Positions 11,256-22,965 of a DNA stretch of 64,000 nt are shown piece after piece; positions within the stretch are counted from its first letter, which is position 1; each line of letters starts with the position of its first letter. The DNA is taken from contig NC_084805.1 of assembly GCF_963583255.1 (NCBI RefSeq), positions 4,109,060-4,173,059 on the forward strand, written 5' to 3'. The translations under genes were made by a program, and so were the position numbers. The stretch comes from Pyrus communis. Taxonomy: Eukaryota; Streptophyta; Magnoliopsida; Rosales; Rosaceae. A model generated the notes under the pieces. It did not search any database. It saw only the letters and a program-made list of their open reading frames with translations, and was not told the DNA's origin.

Positions 11256-12860
11256 TAAATAAATAGTTATCGATGCCACCAAAATTTAAATTTAACTTTA
11301 TTACGGTACTATTATGATGCACAAGCTTTAAATTAATCATGATACTTCCTTATAATTAGAGAAGGTTCATCAGGTGTTTGCGTACCACTAATCTAATAAA
11401 GTAGGACCCATCAATAGAAATATATCATGTCTTTATAAAAAGGTGGTGCAAATGTGATCTACTAAATTGTCTCTCAAATTTTTTTCTTTTCCTAGTTAAT
11501 GTAGTTGGGATAATACATGCATGTGAGAATGCAAATGTCCAACTGCTTTTAAATAACGTATATTTATCATAGGAATTTTATTATTTGAACTATTTAATTT
11601 TTTAATCTTTGTTTGAAGATTACTTTTACAAAAAATCATTCAAAGATTGTTTAATCATCTAAATATATGAAAAAAATCGACAGTGTGAATACTAAATAAC
11701 ATATTCATGATAAACCATCAATTTATTCATAAAATATAATGACTAAACGATCTCCAATTCTAATAATTTTTTCGTAAATATGGTATTCAAATGAAGATTA
11801 AAAAACTGAACGGATCCGATTATAAAATTTATATTATTTGCCAAATGTAGAATATGTGCATATTCTAAACGCAAATAGTGTTCACGCGGTAGTGCGATTG
11901 ACTTGCATATTCATGTTCCCGTCAACCACACAGATACCAACAGGAGTTAAAGTTAAAAGGTAGGATCACATTCCTACATAAGGAAATGGGTGCAAATGAT
12001 ATCATTTTATTTTAACTAGGGTAGGATTACATTCGGGAAGGGAAAGTCAGAGTTACATTTAAATTTATATAAAAGTGTGGTCCGTGAATGTTGAACTAAT
12101 TTATAGGATTTTCACAGTGTTTTTCAAACTATGAAACCCTAGTCTCCAACATATTATTTTAAGGTATTATTTATTGTTGGAAATGAAATTTTAAGAATCC
12201 AATTATGATACGTTCACATTCCCATTCAAAAGGTTTTAATTAACTTGGATTTAATGGTCAGCAAAGGAGATTGATAGGCTAATTTACTTGATCAGACAAT
12301 AGACTCCCTAACTGAAATTGGCCAATTTTACTTGGTCAGTCATCCAATCTATTTGGTTCAAATTAAGTATGACTAAATCGGCCTAATTAAGTATGACTAA
12401 ATCGGATACTACCAAGGAGATCATAAAAAGACCTAGAATTACGAGGCTACAAAACAAAGAAGGAACTTTCAAACATATTACAAACTAAGAAGACTTAGAA
12501 AACTCTCTACATTTTTCGTCACTCTTGTGAAGAACCACCAAACACCAGCCGTTTCCTCCATCACCCCACAAGACAATACTCTACATGTCACAAGCCAAAC
12601 TCGTAACCCCAAATATTTATTAATACAAATTTATTTTGTACGCATGTTCTTCTGTTATTCGTTGCAGAAATTTCATGTTTATCGGGATCTCCTAGAATTA
12701 ATTTACTGCATATACTTGTAAGTTTAACTACAAATATATATTTTATTGTTGCTGGACAACAAATTTGAAACTTAGGTCAGCGCTGGCCAACTAATTCAAA
12801 AACCTCCACCTCGTGCTTGAGTGTAAATATTTCCAGTTAGTCATATATTATCCTGCCATC
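11256..12860. other. No gene seen; upstream region of the dioxygenase gene
   Basis: AT-rich DNA without supported ORFs. The part nearest 12860 is the presumed promoter of the dioxygenase gene. A near-duplicated stretch (aattaagtatgactaaatcg) occurs twice around 12360-12405. Confidence 0.5.
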
Positions 12861-12866
12861 CTGGTC

Positions 12867-12874
12867 TATAAATA
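12867..12874 (+). promoter_or_regulatory. TATA box of the dioxygenase gene
   Basis: tataaata lies 109 bp upstream of the ATG. It is followed by a pyrimidine-rich leader with CA-rich motifs (cacaacactcaaac) suitable for transcription initiation near 12900, giving a leader of about 80 bp. No other TATA-like motif is placed as well. Confidence 0.7.
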
Positions 12875-12982
12875 CCAACTCCCTTTTCCATATTTCTCCA
12901 CAACACTCAAACAATTAACTTTCCTTCTGGATATACAAATCAAAGACTAGAATTCTCAGCTTCTTTCTCTCTCCCTCAACCA

Positions 12983-14263
12983 ATGGCACCTGCCGTGACT
13001 TCAGTGGATGCATATGAACCCAGGGTAGCAAGCATCAAAACCTTAGCTGACTCAGATGCTCTCACTTCTGTACCTTCCGAGTACGCCTACATCATGGATC
13101 CCAACGATAAGGGAGATGCAAATGATCCAGAACACTCAATCCCCATCATTGATTTTGCTCTTCTCACCTCTGCCTCCCCAGATGAACGGGCACAAATGAT
13201 CCAGAAGCTAGGAAAAGCTTGCCAAGAATGGGGCTTTTTTCAGGTATATTCACACGTGTGATTAATTAATTATGTATGCTGAACATGTGTAAAATTAATT
13301 AATAAAATAGTAGTTTAATACAAGTTGTCAGATTTCAATTTATAAAAAATGAAATTTGAAAAACAAAATGGTTATCAACGATATGGTTATTGCTAATAAT
13401 AGTGAAACATGAATTAATATTTTCATGCGCTTGATGTCCTTTAGGTGATCAACCATGGTGTACCAGAGAGCCTGATGAAAGAAATGATCGACGCGTGCCA
13501 AAGATTTTTTGAGCTGCCGGAGGAGGAGAAGAAGGAGTTCCATACAAAGAACCTGTTGGACCCAATCAAGTGCGGCACCAGCTTCAACGTTGCAATTGAC
13601 AAAGTTCGTCTTTGGAGGGATTATCTCAAGGTCATCGCACACCCCAAATTCAACTCACTCTACAAACCTGCTGGGTACAGTGAAGTTTCATTAGAGTTCA
13701 GCAAAAGAACCCGTGCAGTAGCAACCGAAATATTGAATGGAATATCAGAGAGTTTGGGATTGGAGCCCGATTACATTGCAAAGGCCATGAACTGGGATCG
13801 CGGCTGCCAAATTCTGGCAGCGAACTACTACCCGGCTTGCCCACAGCCTGACCTGGCAATCGGTATTCCTCCTCATACAGATCATGGACTGGTGACGCTC
13901 CTGATTCAAAATGATATGTGTGGCCTTGAAGTCAAGCACAATGATCAGTGGGTCTTGGTGAATGCCGCACCGGGCGCTTTTATTGTTAACGTTGGTGATC
14001 AAATGCAGATTCTGACAAACGACAAGTACAAGAGCATATGGCATCGGGCAACTGTGAACAACACAGCTACTAGGATATCGATCGCCGTACCACATGGACC
14101 GGCACTCGACACTCCTGCTCTCCCAATCCCGGAGTTGCTAGAAAAGGAAGGCGAAAAGGCAAAGTACATTGGAATGACTTATGAGAAGTTCATGGAACTT
14201 CAGGCAAGCCCCGCCGCCTACATGATGCCTTGCTTGGATCACCTACGGGTCAAGGACAATTGA
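12983..14263 (+). CDS. 2-oxoglutarate/Fe(II)-dependent dioxygenase, 2 exons
   Basis: Exon 1 is 12983-13243 (87 codons) and exon 2 is 13445-14263. The phase-0 intron has caggt at its 5' end and tttag at its 3' end. The product is 359 residues, normal for plant DOXC-class soluble oxygenases. An N-terminal DIOX_N region (about 52-160, with VINHGVP) precedes the 2OG-Fe(II) jelly-roll core. Iron ligands are His231 and Asp233 (in PPHTDHG) and His287 (in IWHRA). The 2-oxoglutarate-binding pair is Arg297/Ser299 (TRIS), and NYYP is present near 214-217. From memory it most resembles the group named 2-oxoglutarate-dependent dioxygenase 19-like / flavanone 3-dioxygenase 3-like, near the DMR6-like oxygenases. 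The substrate is unknown; phenylpropanoid or salicylate-type hydroxylation is possible but unproven. It looks intact and is likely cytosolic (no signal peptide). It is the only convincing host gene here. Confidence 0.93.
13244..13444 (+). other. Intron of the dioxygenase gene
   Basis: A 201-bp AT-rich intron with canonical GT donor (13244-13245) and AG acceptor (13443-13444). It joins ...EWGFFQ to VINHGVP, a position where dioxygenases of this class are continuous in sequence. Confidence 0.92.
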
Positions 14264-14455
14264 AGAAAGTACATGCATGGCGGCCGGCTTGCCAGCGTTT
14301 CTCTGTTTTCGTTTTGTAGAATAGAATAATATACGCTCTTGTAAGAGCTTTGATTCTCTATCAGGGTAGCTTGCAGAGTTGTTGTCCAACGTTTCTTGCT
14401 ATGCAGGTCTCTGTCTTGTTTCGGTTACAAATTCATCATATTAATTGATTTCTGA
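14264..14455 (+). terminator. 3' UTR and likely poly(A) region of the dioxygenase gene
   Basis: After the TGA the sequence contains aataat at 14325-14330, a plausible near-upstream poly(A) element, followed by T/G-rich DNA. The region stops at the hAT-like terminus at about 14456, leaving about 190 bp for 3'-end formation. Confidence 0.45.
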
Positions 14456-14872
14456 TAGCCTGGCATTCGTGTCGTGTTTTTCATGTTCGGTCGTTTTCGT
14501 GTTATACCCGATATTTTAACAGATCATGTCGTGTAACACCCATTAAAATAAACGGGTAAAATGACCCAACCGGATAATATTAACGGGTAATATGACCCAA
14601 ACCGTTACCTGTTAAAGAAAATATATTTTAAACCAATACATAATCAAATAAAAAACATAATACTAAATAAGTAGGGAATTGATATTAACACTCCAAAAAT
14701 CTCATTTGGCGCTCCAAACTTTTTATAATTAGAAAGAAAAATACACTTATGTAGAGTGTAGAATAAGATTTTTGGAGTACTAATAATAGTTCCCAATAAG
14801 TATATACATACCATATTGTCACATCCAAAACATAATTAAAATGCATTTTTTTTTAAGTATATTTTCGCTTAC

Positions 14873-15020
14873 CTAAATTGATTGCTCTAGCCCTTTTCTT
14901 TGCAAGACTCGTACTTGTATTGTCTATACTTTCGTTTCCAAGATCTCATTCTGTTCCCATTATAATCTCCACGGACTCCTCATCACTAAGGTTTACTGAA
15001 TATGAATCTCTAGCATCCAT
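14873..15020 (-). pseudogene. Putative N-terminal exon of a hAT transposase
   Basis: The minus-strand reading starts at ATG (15018-15020). It gives an acidic N-terminus (MDARDSYSVNLSDEES...), a stop at codon 25, then a Ser/Thr stretch and a basic KKRAR motif, ending at a GT donor (14871-14872). Acidic heads followed by Lys/Arg-rich stretches precede the BED zinc finger in plant hAT transposases. The exons that should follow (BED finger, RNase-H-like core, dimerisation domain) are missing, because only about 400 bp remain before the element's end. The assignment rests on style, position and the surrounding hAT-like ends. Confidence 0.35.
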
Positions 15021-15745
15021 TGCTTCTGAAACAAAATGGGTATAGATTAATTAATAGCTTTTTAGACAGGTAGGATTCTAGGAACGCCCGAACTCAGTCC
15101 AATTTATAGAAGCATGAACAAATAGTAACACACACCAATAATAGATATATTACTAAGCAACGAAGTGACTAATTAAACAAGCCTAGTATAGACATTAATT
15201 TAGTACAACTTATAATTCAAATAACAACATTGATATAAGACAACGGTAATTTAAAAGAAATTGGTTGAAGAGTTGAGTAAGGTAGATCCACCCATAACCC
15301 AACCTCCCGGAAAAGTTAAGTGTTCAATTTCATGACGCATAGATCCACCCATCACTCTCTAGTATATATAAACTAATAATTGTATCAAAGAATCGTCACC
15401 AACGATGTAAATCAGATAGTCTACTTTGTAGAAATTTTGGAAACGAAACATTAAAAGCAACACCATTGTTACCAGAATCTACCTTCAAATATAAATTTGG
15501 TAGGACAAATGTAAGCAACTCCTGTTCACAAGTGTAAGCAATTATTAAAAAGCATGATATGAACTTTAAATCCTAGACAACATACTTAAGCTTGCTAATT
15601 CCACACTACTAATTCAAATGTCATTTTGGTTTAAAATAGAAATGACGTACTCAAAACACTTAATAGTTATATAAAAGCTTTGTCATTACTATACATATAT
15701 GCAATTTGAGTAATTAGTACTAAGTACTCTAACATATGCTTCGTT

Positions 15746-15746
<1 letters not shown>

Positions 15747-15786
<40 letters not shown>
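15747..15786. repeat. (CA)n microsatellite
   Basis: Twenty uninterrupted CA units within the hAT-like element. Confidence 0.95.
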
Positions 15787-15790
<4 letters not shown>

Positions 15791-17595
15791 GATATATATG
15801 TATGTATATCATGTCAGTGGAGAGTATAAGCATACTAAAAGTATAAACACCGATTACCAACATGCTTCTTTAACAATACACATATATCCATACATATACA
15901 TGCAGCAGAAAAGGTACTTAATAAGCATATCAGTCTTTTGCATTCGACCAACAACTTCTACATATAATAGAACAAAGCAAGTATCTACATAAAACTGGCC
16001 CTGACTAATATATATAATGGATAAATCGACTCCACTTGATCAATCCATATCATACAAAACATGCGTTTCATCTTTTATACCAAACTAGGGTTTATGTATC
16101 TGCATGTAAAAACTAGTTATTGATTCAAATAAGTATTTGCATAGAAAAGCTTGCACGGACATCTGCATATAAAACTAGGTTTCCCTAACAGCATTCATAG
16201 AAATAACCATGAAAGGAAACAAGTTCTGGGAATAATTACTAGAGCCTTACAAGCTGCAGGTCATTAGGATTTGGAATCATAAACCCATATGTTCTTCGCT
16301 AACCCCAATCTCCCTTTTCGTATCCTCTTTGATCGAACTCTCTCTAGCCCTCTTTCTTTCTTTCCAATTTGACAGGATATACAAATATGCATCCCCATCC
16401 TAGGCTTCCCAAAATCCATATCCTCATCGTTCCTCTAAATTCCTTCCCCACAATGAATCTAAACCAACATCATCAGGCAATTCAAAGTACTGTTAAACTT
16501 TGTTCTTGAGGAGATCGATTAAAGGACTAACGGAACTTAAAATGAAAAAGCAATAACTGAACTTATTCAGGAAATAGCCAAAGTCTTACATATTTTTCAT
16601 CCAAGTAAATAGCCAAATTAAGAGGCAAAATCGAACCTAGAGTGGAATCTAGAGAATAGAGATGCAGAAATGTAGAGATGTAGAGACGACTAGAGATGAC
16701 ATGGATGATTCCGTCCACTGCACAAGGAAGGAGAAAAGAGAGACTGAGAGAGGCTACTGGAAGAACTAAACATACAGTGGGAGAGAAGGGCTAGGAAAAA
16801 TAGAAGGCGGGATCGGGAGAGAAGGTTACAGGAGTAGGGAAAGAGAAAGAGATTAGGGCTTTTGTTTTGATCAAATGGTAAAATTGAAAAATATTGGAAT
16901 AGAGAAGGGGTTTTTTCATCCAAAAAATTTCTAATAATATAAGTGAAATAGAATCTAACGGTACAGATTTACTCTCATTTATCTTACAGCTATTATTTAA
17001 GTAAAGTCTTTAATAGTTTTTTAATAAATGTAGAAGTGTAAAAAATATAGAAAAAATATATATAAACGCTCGTAATGACAAACTTTACAACTTTCATGAA
17101 GAGCTTAACTTCGAAATTCACCACTATAATCATATAAATCATAGATCAAAATTTAACAGTTGATTGTTGTTTACATTTACGCTTCATTGTTCTCATAAAA
17201 TTTTGTTTGTTCAGATTTTCTTTTTTGAAAACATGATCTATTAGAGGATGCAGGAAGATGAATGGTTTGGATCATTGATATTATATTTAGAGTTTTACGG
17301 TTAGTGAAATATTGCTTGATGTTTATAAAGTTTCTACAAACTATATGACATCGACTCATATTTTAGTTAACTGTAACTATCGAAACGTGATATCAAAGCT
17401 ATGAATCGTTCATTTTCTTACATCCGTTAGATGATCATGTTTTCAAAAAAGAAAATTTAAAAAATGAAATTTAGTAAGAAGAATAAAGCATAAATGACAA
17501 TCGACGGTTAAATATAAATTTAAAGTTTATGGATTATAATGTTGGATTTCGAAGTTAAACCCTTTATGAAAGTTGTAACGCTTGTCACTATGAGT

Positions 17596-17608
<13 letters not shown>

Positions 17609-17642
<34 letters not shown>
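17609..17642. repeat. (TA)n microsatellite
   Basis: Seventeen TA units following a short TG run, within the hAT-like element. Confidence 0.95.
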
Positions 17643-17646
<4 letters not shown>

Positions 17647-18262
17647 ACATTTTTTACACTTCTAAAATAATTATTATTAATTTTATTAATTTTGCCCTCA
17701 AATAAAAAGCATATTCATGAGGGTTTGGAGGATTTTAAAAATGTAAATGACAATGTAAGTGTAACCATTATCTACTCGTGGAGGAATAATGATGAATCAT
17801 GAGTGTTTATATATTCTTTCACATTTTTCATAATTGTGTGTATGTCTTCTTGGACTAGTTTATTTTAATTTTGGACAACAACATGTTAAGTAAAAATTAT
17901 CCTAGTAATGATAATAAGGAACTCGCATAATAAAAATAAATAATGACTAAAACATTTTTTTTATTTTTTAACTTATATAGAATAATAATATAAAACTATA
18001 TATTTATATAGAATATATTGTATATATTAATATGGCTATTGTATTTTATAATAAATCTTTTAGTAATTAAACTTTAAAACTATCAAAATAATTTTTTTTC
18101 TTGATAGGTCGAAACGGGTTACCCACGTGTTACTTGCGTGTACACCCGTTAACCCGTTATTAACGGGTCATTCGATAATGATCCGATTAGTTATCGTGTT
18201 AACACGAAATCCATTATTTTCGTGTCGTGTCAGAAACTGCCTGGTCTACCTAAAGATTCTGA

Positions 18263-19500
18263 GCTAGGTAATGTGTAAATTAGCGGGACCTTCTTATAAC
18301 ACATCGAACTTGTTTATGTACCCCCAACGATATACCAGAGTTTAATAAGATTTTATATATGTTTATAGCTTAGAAGTTCCACCTGTTTGCCCTTAATTTG
18401 TCCTTAGCATCCTCTCTGAATAATACTTGTCTTTTTTTTTTTTTTTTTCAAACAATAGTATCTACACTAAGGGATGGTGGAGTGGAACTAAGTCTTATAA
18501 TGGGCTTGCCATTCATAATAAATAGTGCTATAAAGACTAGGGGTCGGTTCCGTTTTTTGCCCGGTTTTTTTTAATTATATGTTTATTTATTTATTTATTT
18601 TTTAATATGGAATTTAGAAAGTGGCTTGCATTGTTAGACTAATAATAAAAAAAGGGGAAAGTGAGAAGGTAGTTGTACATATACAAGATAATATAAACCA
18701 ATCCTATTCTATTAACAACCTCAATTGCAAAGAAAAATGATCACCGTATCCATTCAAAAAGCAAACAAATAGATAAACTCTTCCAAGTTCCAAAGCCTTC
18801 CAAAACTTTCCTCTATAACCAATGAAATATCCTCCCTAATTGAACCAAGTATGCTCTTTAAAAAATCCCTAGGCTTAGTTTCTATTTGGGCCCAAAATAA
18901 CGCTTTGGGCTAAGCATAGAGTTATTCTCGGTCCAGAAAGAGATACTGGGAATATTCTGTCATGGGCCGAGTCCAGTAGAGTTTGGCCAAATCCTATCAG
19001 GAGATGGTTTGCCCTGGATAAGGGTGAACTGGATGAACCCTAATGCAATGAGGATTCTTCAGAAGCTAAGGATGTTTTGAATCAGAAAAGATGCTGAGAA
19101 TTGAGGGATGAATCTTAGTGATAAAAGAGCTTGGTTCAGAGTCCTATAGAGGTTAGCATTGATCAAGACCTAATCAAATTAGGTTAAGGAATTCTAGTCC
19201 GAGTGAAATTCTACCTAGGCCATAGAGGAAATCACTACTATAAATAGAGAAGGGGATGCATCATTCAAAGCCTCCAATTCAACACATAACTATCCTGCGC
19301 AAACCTTTCAAACACCTTGAGATTTTTATTTTCTTTTTTCCAAGCAAATCAATCGGTGAATTCATTCACCACTAGCACATCTTTAGCACACAAAGAAGGT
19401 TCACCACATGTGACTACGTGAGCTAAGAATCCCGCACAACCTTTCTGTAATAGATTAGTTGTCTTAATGGCAGAAATAATATTATTTGGAAGGATTCGTC
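18263..19500. other. No gene; possible LTR remnant with TATA motif
   Basis: No supported ORF. About 18850-19490 is less AT-rich and contains tataaata at 19239-19246, followed by a CA-rich leader-like stretch. This resembles the U3/R part of an LTR and lies directly beside chromovirus coding remnants. Without a matching second LTR or TSD this is only a suggestion. Confidence 0.3.
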
Positions 19501-19507
19501 GTTCACC

Positions 19508-20160
19508 TTAAAATGTGATTGACGGTTGTCCAGGCCAATTGAATGTCATAAATTTTTCCCTACATTTGACATAAGGATGGTGTTTAGATAGCCAATCCAT
19601 TCCTAAGATGACATCAAACTCCACAAGTTGGAAGGGAATTAAATGAACCTCCAAAATTTCCCCTTCAACAATAACCGAGCAGTCCTTAAACTCCCACTGT
19701 GCATAGAAAAGATCTCCAAGTGGCATTTGTACAAACATATCAAAACCAAGTGATGTAGGTTGCGGGTTTACAACCTGTGCAAATGGTGGAGATACTAATG
19801 AATAAATGGCCCGCGAATCAATCAGAACTCTAATCTAATTACTACAAACAAGTAACGTACTAATAATGACTTTGGGATCCTGCTCCGCCTCCTGTTGAGT
19901 CATGACGTTGATAACCCCATGGACCTGATGTCCCGATCTACTATTACTGCCTCCACGAGTCCTGAGACCCTGGTTGTACGACCTACTCTGTTCCCCTGAG
20001 TACGACTACCCGAAGCTGCTCCCGAATACTATGGTTGTCGCTGAGTAGAAAACTAGGTACTCTAATTACTACTGCCGCCATAAGTCTGAGTTCCGCCATA
20101 ACTATGGTTACTCGGATTATTGCTCCCCTTGTGACTCGGAACCAAAATCAAGGAAGTTGT
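19508..20160 (-). pseudogene. Ty3/gypsy (chromovirus-type) protease region, decayed
   Basis: The minus-strand ORF 19508-19738 contains FDVILGMDWLSKHHPYVKC, the ILGMDWL flap-side motif of the gypsy aspartic protease. Upstream on the same strand (to about 20160) is a decayed Tyr/Gly/Ser-rich linker as found between the gag zinc knuckle and protease, then a degenerate active-site region (LIDSRAIYSLVS, where D-S-G-A would be expected). Several stops interrupt it. It points away from the plus-strand gag piece next to it. Confidence 0.65.
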
Positions 20161-20221
20161 GGTTTCTGATCTTGGAGTATGAGGGAGCTTTCTACTTTTT
20201 CTCATTCCTTTGGCCCTAGAC

Positions 20222-20431
20222 ATTTTCAATCCTTCAAGCGACAGGGTCAGGCTTCGGGATCGTCCAGTGAGGGCTCAGGCAGTGAGTTGGCAAGGCCATC
20301 TTTCAGCCACTTTAGTCCAGCAGTCGTTGCTTGTACGCATTATGGTTTGCGCCATTAGGGAAATTGCACGGTGAATTCTGCCATGTGTCACAGGTGTGGT
20401 GGCACGGGGCACTATGTCTGTGATTGCCCTT
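20222..20431 (+). pseudogene. Gypsy gag zinc-knuckle fragment
   Basis: One plus-strand frame gives a basic, Ser/Gly-rich stretch, a stop, then CHRCGGTGHYVCDC, a CCHC zinc knuckle (C-x2-C-x4-H-x4-C) of a retrotransposon gag. The frame is cut immediately after the knuckle by the solo LTR at 20432. Normally the linker and protease would follow downstream on the same strand, but here they lie upstream on the other strand. Confidence 0.6.
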
Positions 20432-22960
20432 TGATAGGAGCATATTCATGCGACTTAAATAGCTTGTTCTCGTGCATTTACGTTATGTTTCTTTAGTTAT
20501 TTTAGTACTTTAAGCTATTTTCGTGTGTTTGTAGGTCCAAAGGGCTAAAGGAGCAAAAAGATGCATTTTGGAGACTTTTGGAGCACTTTTGGGCTAAGGA
20601 CGGATAGCTTATGCTTGAAGCCAAAGTGTTGGACGAAATTGAAGACCTAATTGGAGCCAAAGTGTTGGAACCTTGTTCTCTTTAGTTTTAGGACATTTAA
20701 ACCTTTCCTAATCCCAATCATGCCATGCATAACACACATCCATTCTAACACATTGTCATTGCACATGCATTTCCTTCATTAGTTAACCCACATGCACTTA
20801 TCACTTATCATCACCACATATCATATCACTTAATCACTTATCACTTATCATCACCACTTAACCACTTATCATATCATAACCACATATCATATCACTTATC
20901 ACTTATCACTTAACATATCATACACTTATCACTTATCACTCATAATCATCTACACATTTCAACCATCCACCTACTTCACCTACAACATCCACCTACTTCA
21001 CCTACAAATGACATAGCCATATGTTCCCTCCACTACTCCTATAAATACCCTTGCATTCATTCATTCAAGAAAAACATCTCATTTCATACACAACACACCA
21101 CAAACACATCCCTTTCTCTCTTAGCCGTGAGTCTCCCTTAGAATCCAAAAACCATCTTCCATTTCCATCACTCCCCACTCCATTCCACACTTCCATCCCC
21201 CCAACCAACTATCCCTAGACCTTATGCTACAACGAAGAGGAAGAGAAGAGGGCCTAAACGTTCATACAATTCAAGTTTGAGTTGTTGGAATGTTTAGGTG
21301 TTTCTTTGATTTCAATGTTTAATTTCAATACTCTTTGTTTTGTACGAATGAGGAATGGAAGAGAAGAGGGCCTAAACGTTCATACAATTCAAGTTTGAGT
21401 TGTTGGAATGTTTAGGTGTTTCTTTGATTCTCTTTGTTTTGTACCATGAGGAACTAAACCCCCCTTGGCTAGGGGGTGATTCGAAATATATGTTTATGCT
21501 TGCATTTTGATTTGATTAATTCTAATTGCGTTTCATAAGTTGTGGTTCAATTTGTTTAACCGTTTGATTGATAACTTATTTATGAATGTTTATTAAGAAT
21601 GCGCGCTTAATTTTCATGCATCAATATGACGCTAGAATATAAGTGAGTTTCACCTAATAGTTATGAACTTATATTCACAAGTAGTGGAGGTTGCTTATAA
21701 ACAATCGCGTTAAATAAATTCTTGGCATAAGTTTCATGCGTAGTCCATAGTAACGAATGCCTCGTCAACACTTAAAGTTTTCATGATGCTTAATGATCTT
21801 TGATTGTATCTTTATTGTGCTTTTCACGTAAAGGACTTTTGGAGAATGTTGTGAATTGCGTTGCGCTAACCCATCCAATTCATTAACTTAAGGAAAACTT
21901 GACGGTTAATTTAAGCGGACCTAATTGACCCGGGGCGTTGAGAATTAATGATTTGTTGAAATGCAATTGGAAATCGTTTTATTATGCAAGTATAACATAT
22001 GTGGAGATGAACCCCGTAGCTAACTTTCCATCCATTTGTTCTTTCTTTTCTTGTTTCTGTTTTCATGTTTAATTTAACTTGTTATTCAATTATGTTAAAC
22101 ATGTGAAACTAATTTCTTTTTAGTTAGAGGCGAATTTGAAGCCATGGACATATGTTGGTTATGATTTGATTTACTCCAGTTATGAATTCATGAACTTTAG
22201 ATGTGGGTTACTTTTCTGTTTTGATTAAGAACTTGTTTATGTATGTGGGTTGAGGGTCGACACTTAATTTGCATGCCTAAGATTTGATGCTAGGATATAA
22301 GGGAATTTCACCTAATCGTTATGAACTTATATTCATGAGTAGTAAAAATCGCTAGTCACGATTGTGTTTAGTAAACCCTAGGCTGGATTAACATGCGTAT
22401 TCCATAGTTATGAATGCCTAGTCAATGTTTATGATTTCCGTTGAACTTAATGATCTTTGTTGAATGTCTCTATCATGCGTATTCCATGTGAGAGACTTTG
22501 ATTAGGAATAATTTGGTTGTAATGTGTATCCCATTCAATCCAATGAATCTAGGGAAATCTGAAGGTTAATTTAAGCGGACCTAATTAACTTGGAGCATTG
22601 TCATTCATCGTTTGTTGAAGTCATAACTGGGAGTCAAATTATATGCTTATGTTCATGTGTGGATAAGGAACCCTCTAACTAGTTTTTCTTCATTCTATTC
22701 CATCAATTTCGTTTGTACAATCTATTTTGTTTCCAAGTTTCTATTTTAGTTTAATTTCGTCCAAAACCAATCCCCCATTTATTTTAAAGTGTTAGATTAG
22801 TTAGAAATACATTTATTTTGTGTTTTTACGTTTTTTTTGAGTCAAATCCAAGTGATTAACAATCCCTCCTAATCCCCGGTCCAGAACGATCCCTACTTAT
22901 ACATATACTACAATTTGACGAAAAGAGGGTTTAATTTGTGTGCGTATAAATCACGCATCA
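20432..22960 (+). mobile_element. Solo LTR (A) of the B/C family, TSD ccctt
   Basis: It begins tgataggagcatattcatgc and ends tataaatcacgcatca, the same termini as the LTRs of elements B and C. It is flanked by ccctt at 20427-20431 and 22961-22965. Length is 2529 bp against 1957-2016 bp for the B LTRs. The excess comes from a diverged second copy of an internal module (about 21480-22030 and about 22180-22690), both with the aacttatattca...agtagt and taatttaagcggacctaatt blocks. A TATA box (tataaata) lies at 21040-21047. No internal region, so it is a solo LTR. Confidence 0.9.
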
Positions 22961-22965
22961 CCCTT

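Larger units (their letters stand above)
14456..18254 (-). mobile_element. hAT-like element, internally deleted
   Basis: The left end reads tagcctggcattcgtgtcgtg. The right end in reverse complement contains ccaggcagtttctgacacga, so both ends carry a related gcctggca...cgtgtcgtg terminus. Subterminal aacgggt/acccgtt motifs are clustered at both ends (14545-14610 and 18110-18170), as in hAT transposase-binding regions. Possible imperfect TSDs are gatttctga (14447-14455) and gattctga (18255-18262), so the ends are approximate. Inside is one putative transposase N-terminal exon (14873-15020, minus strand) and no catalytic domain. Length is about 3.8 kb. The rest is AT-rich, with CA and TA microsatellites. 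Confidence 0.6.

Noticed and set aside
13340..13642. 100-codon ORF on the minus strand across the intron and exon 2
   Set aside because: Shadow of the dioxygenase exon; the plus-strand protein is a clear family member and the minus frame has no domain.
16690..16923. 77-codon minus-strand ORF inside the hAT-like element
   Set aside because: Ser/Leu/Phe-rich low complexity; at best untranslated leader of the former transposase gene.
14459..18244. cctgg direct repeat as a 5-bp TSD of the hAT-like element
   Set aside because: The word belongs to the inverted termini (gcctggca/tgcctggt); hAT elements make 8-bp duplications, and gatttctga/gattctga fits better.
20820..21010. Short regularly repeated units (cttatcact, cctacttcacctaca) that look array-like
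   Set aside because: Not CRISPR: the genome is plant, units are direct tandem repeats without unique spacers, and they lie inside LTRs.
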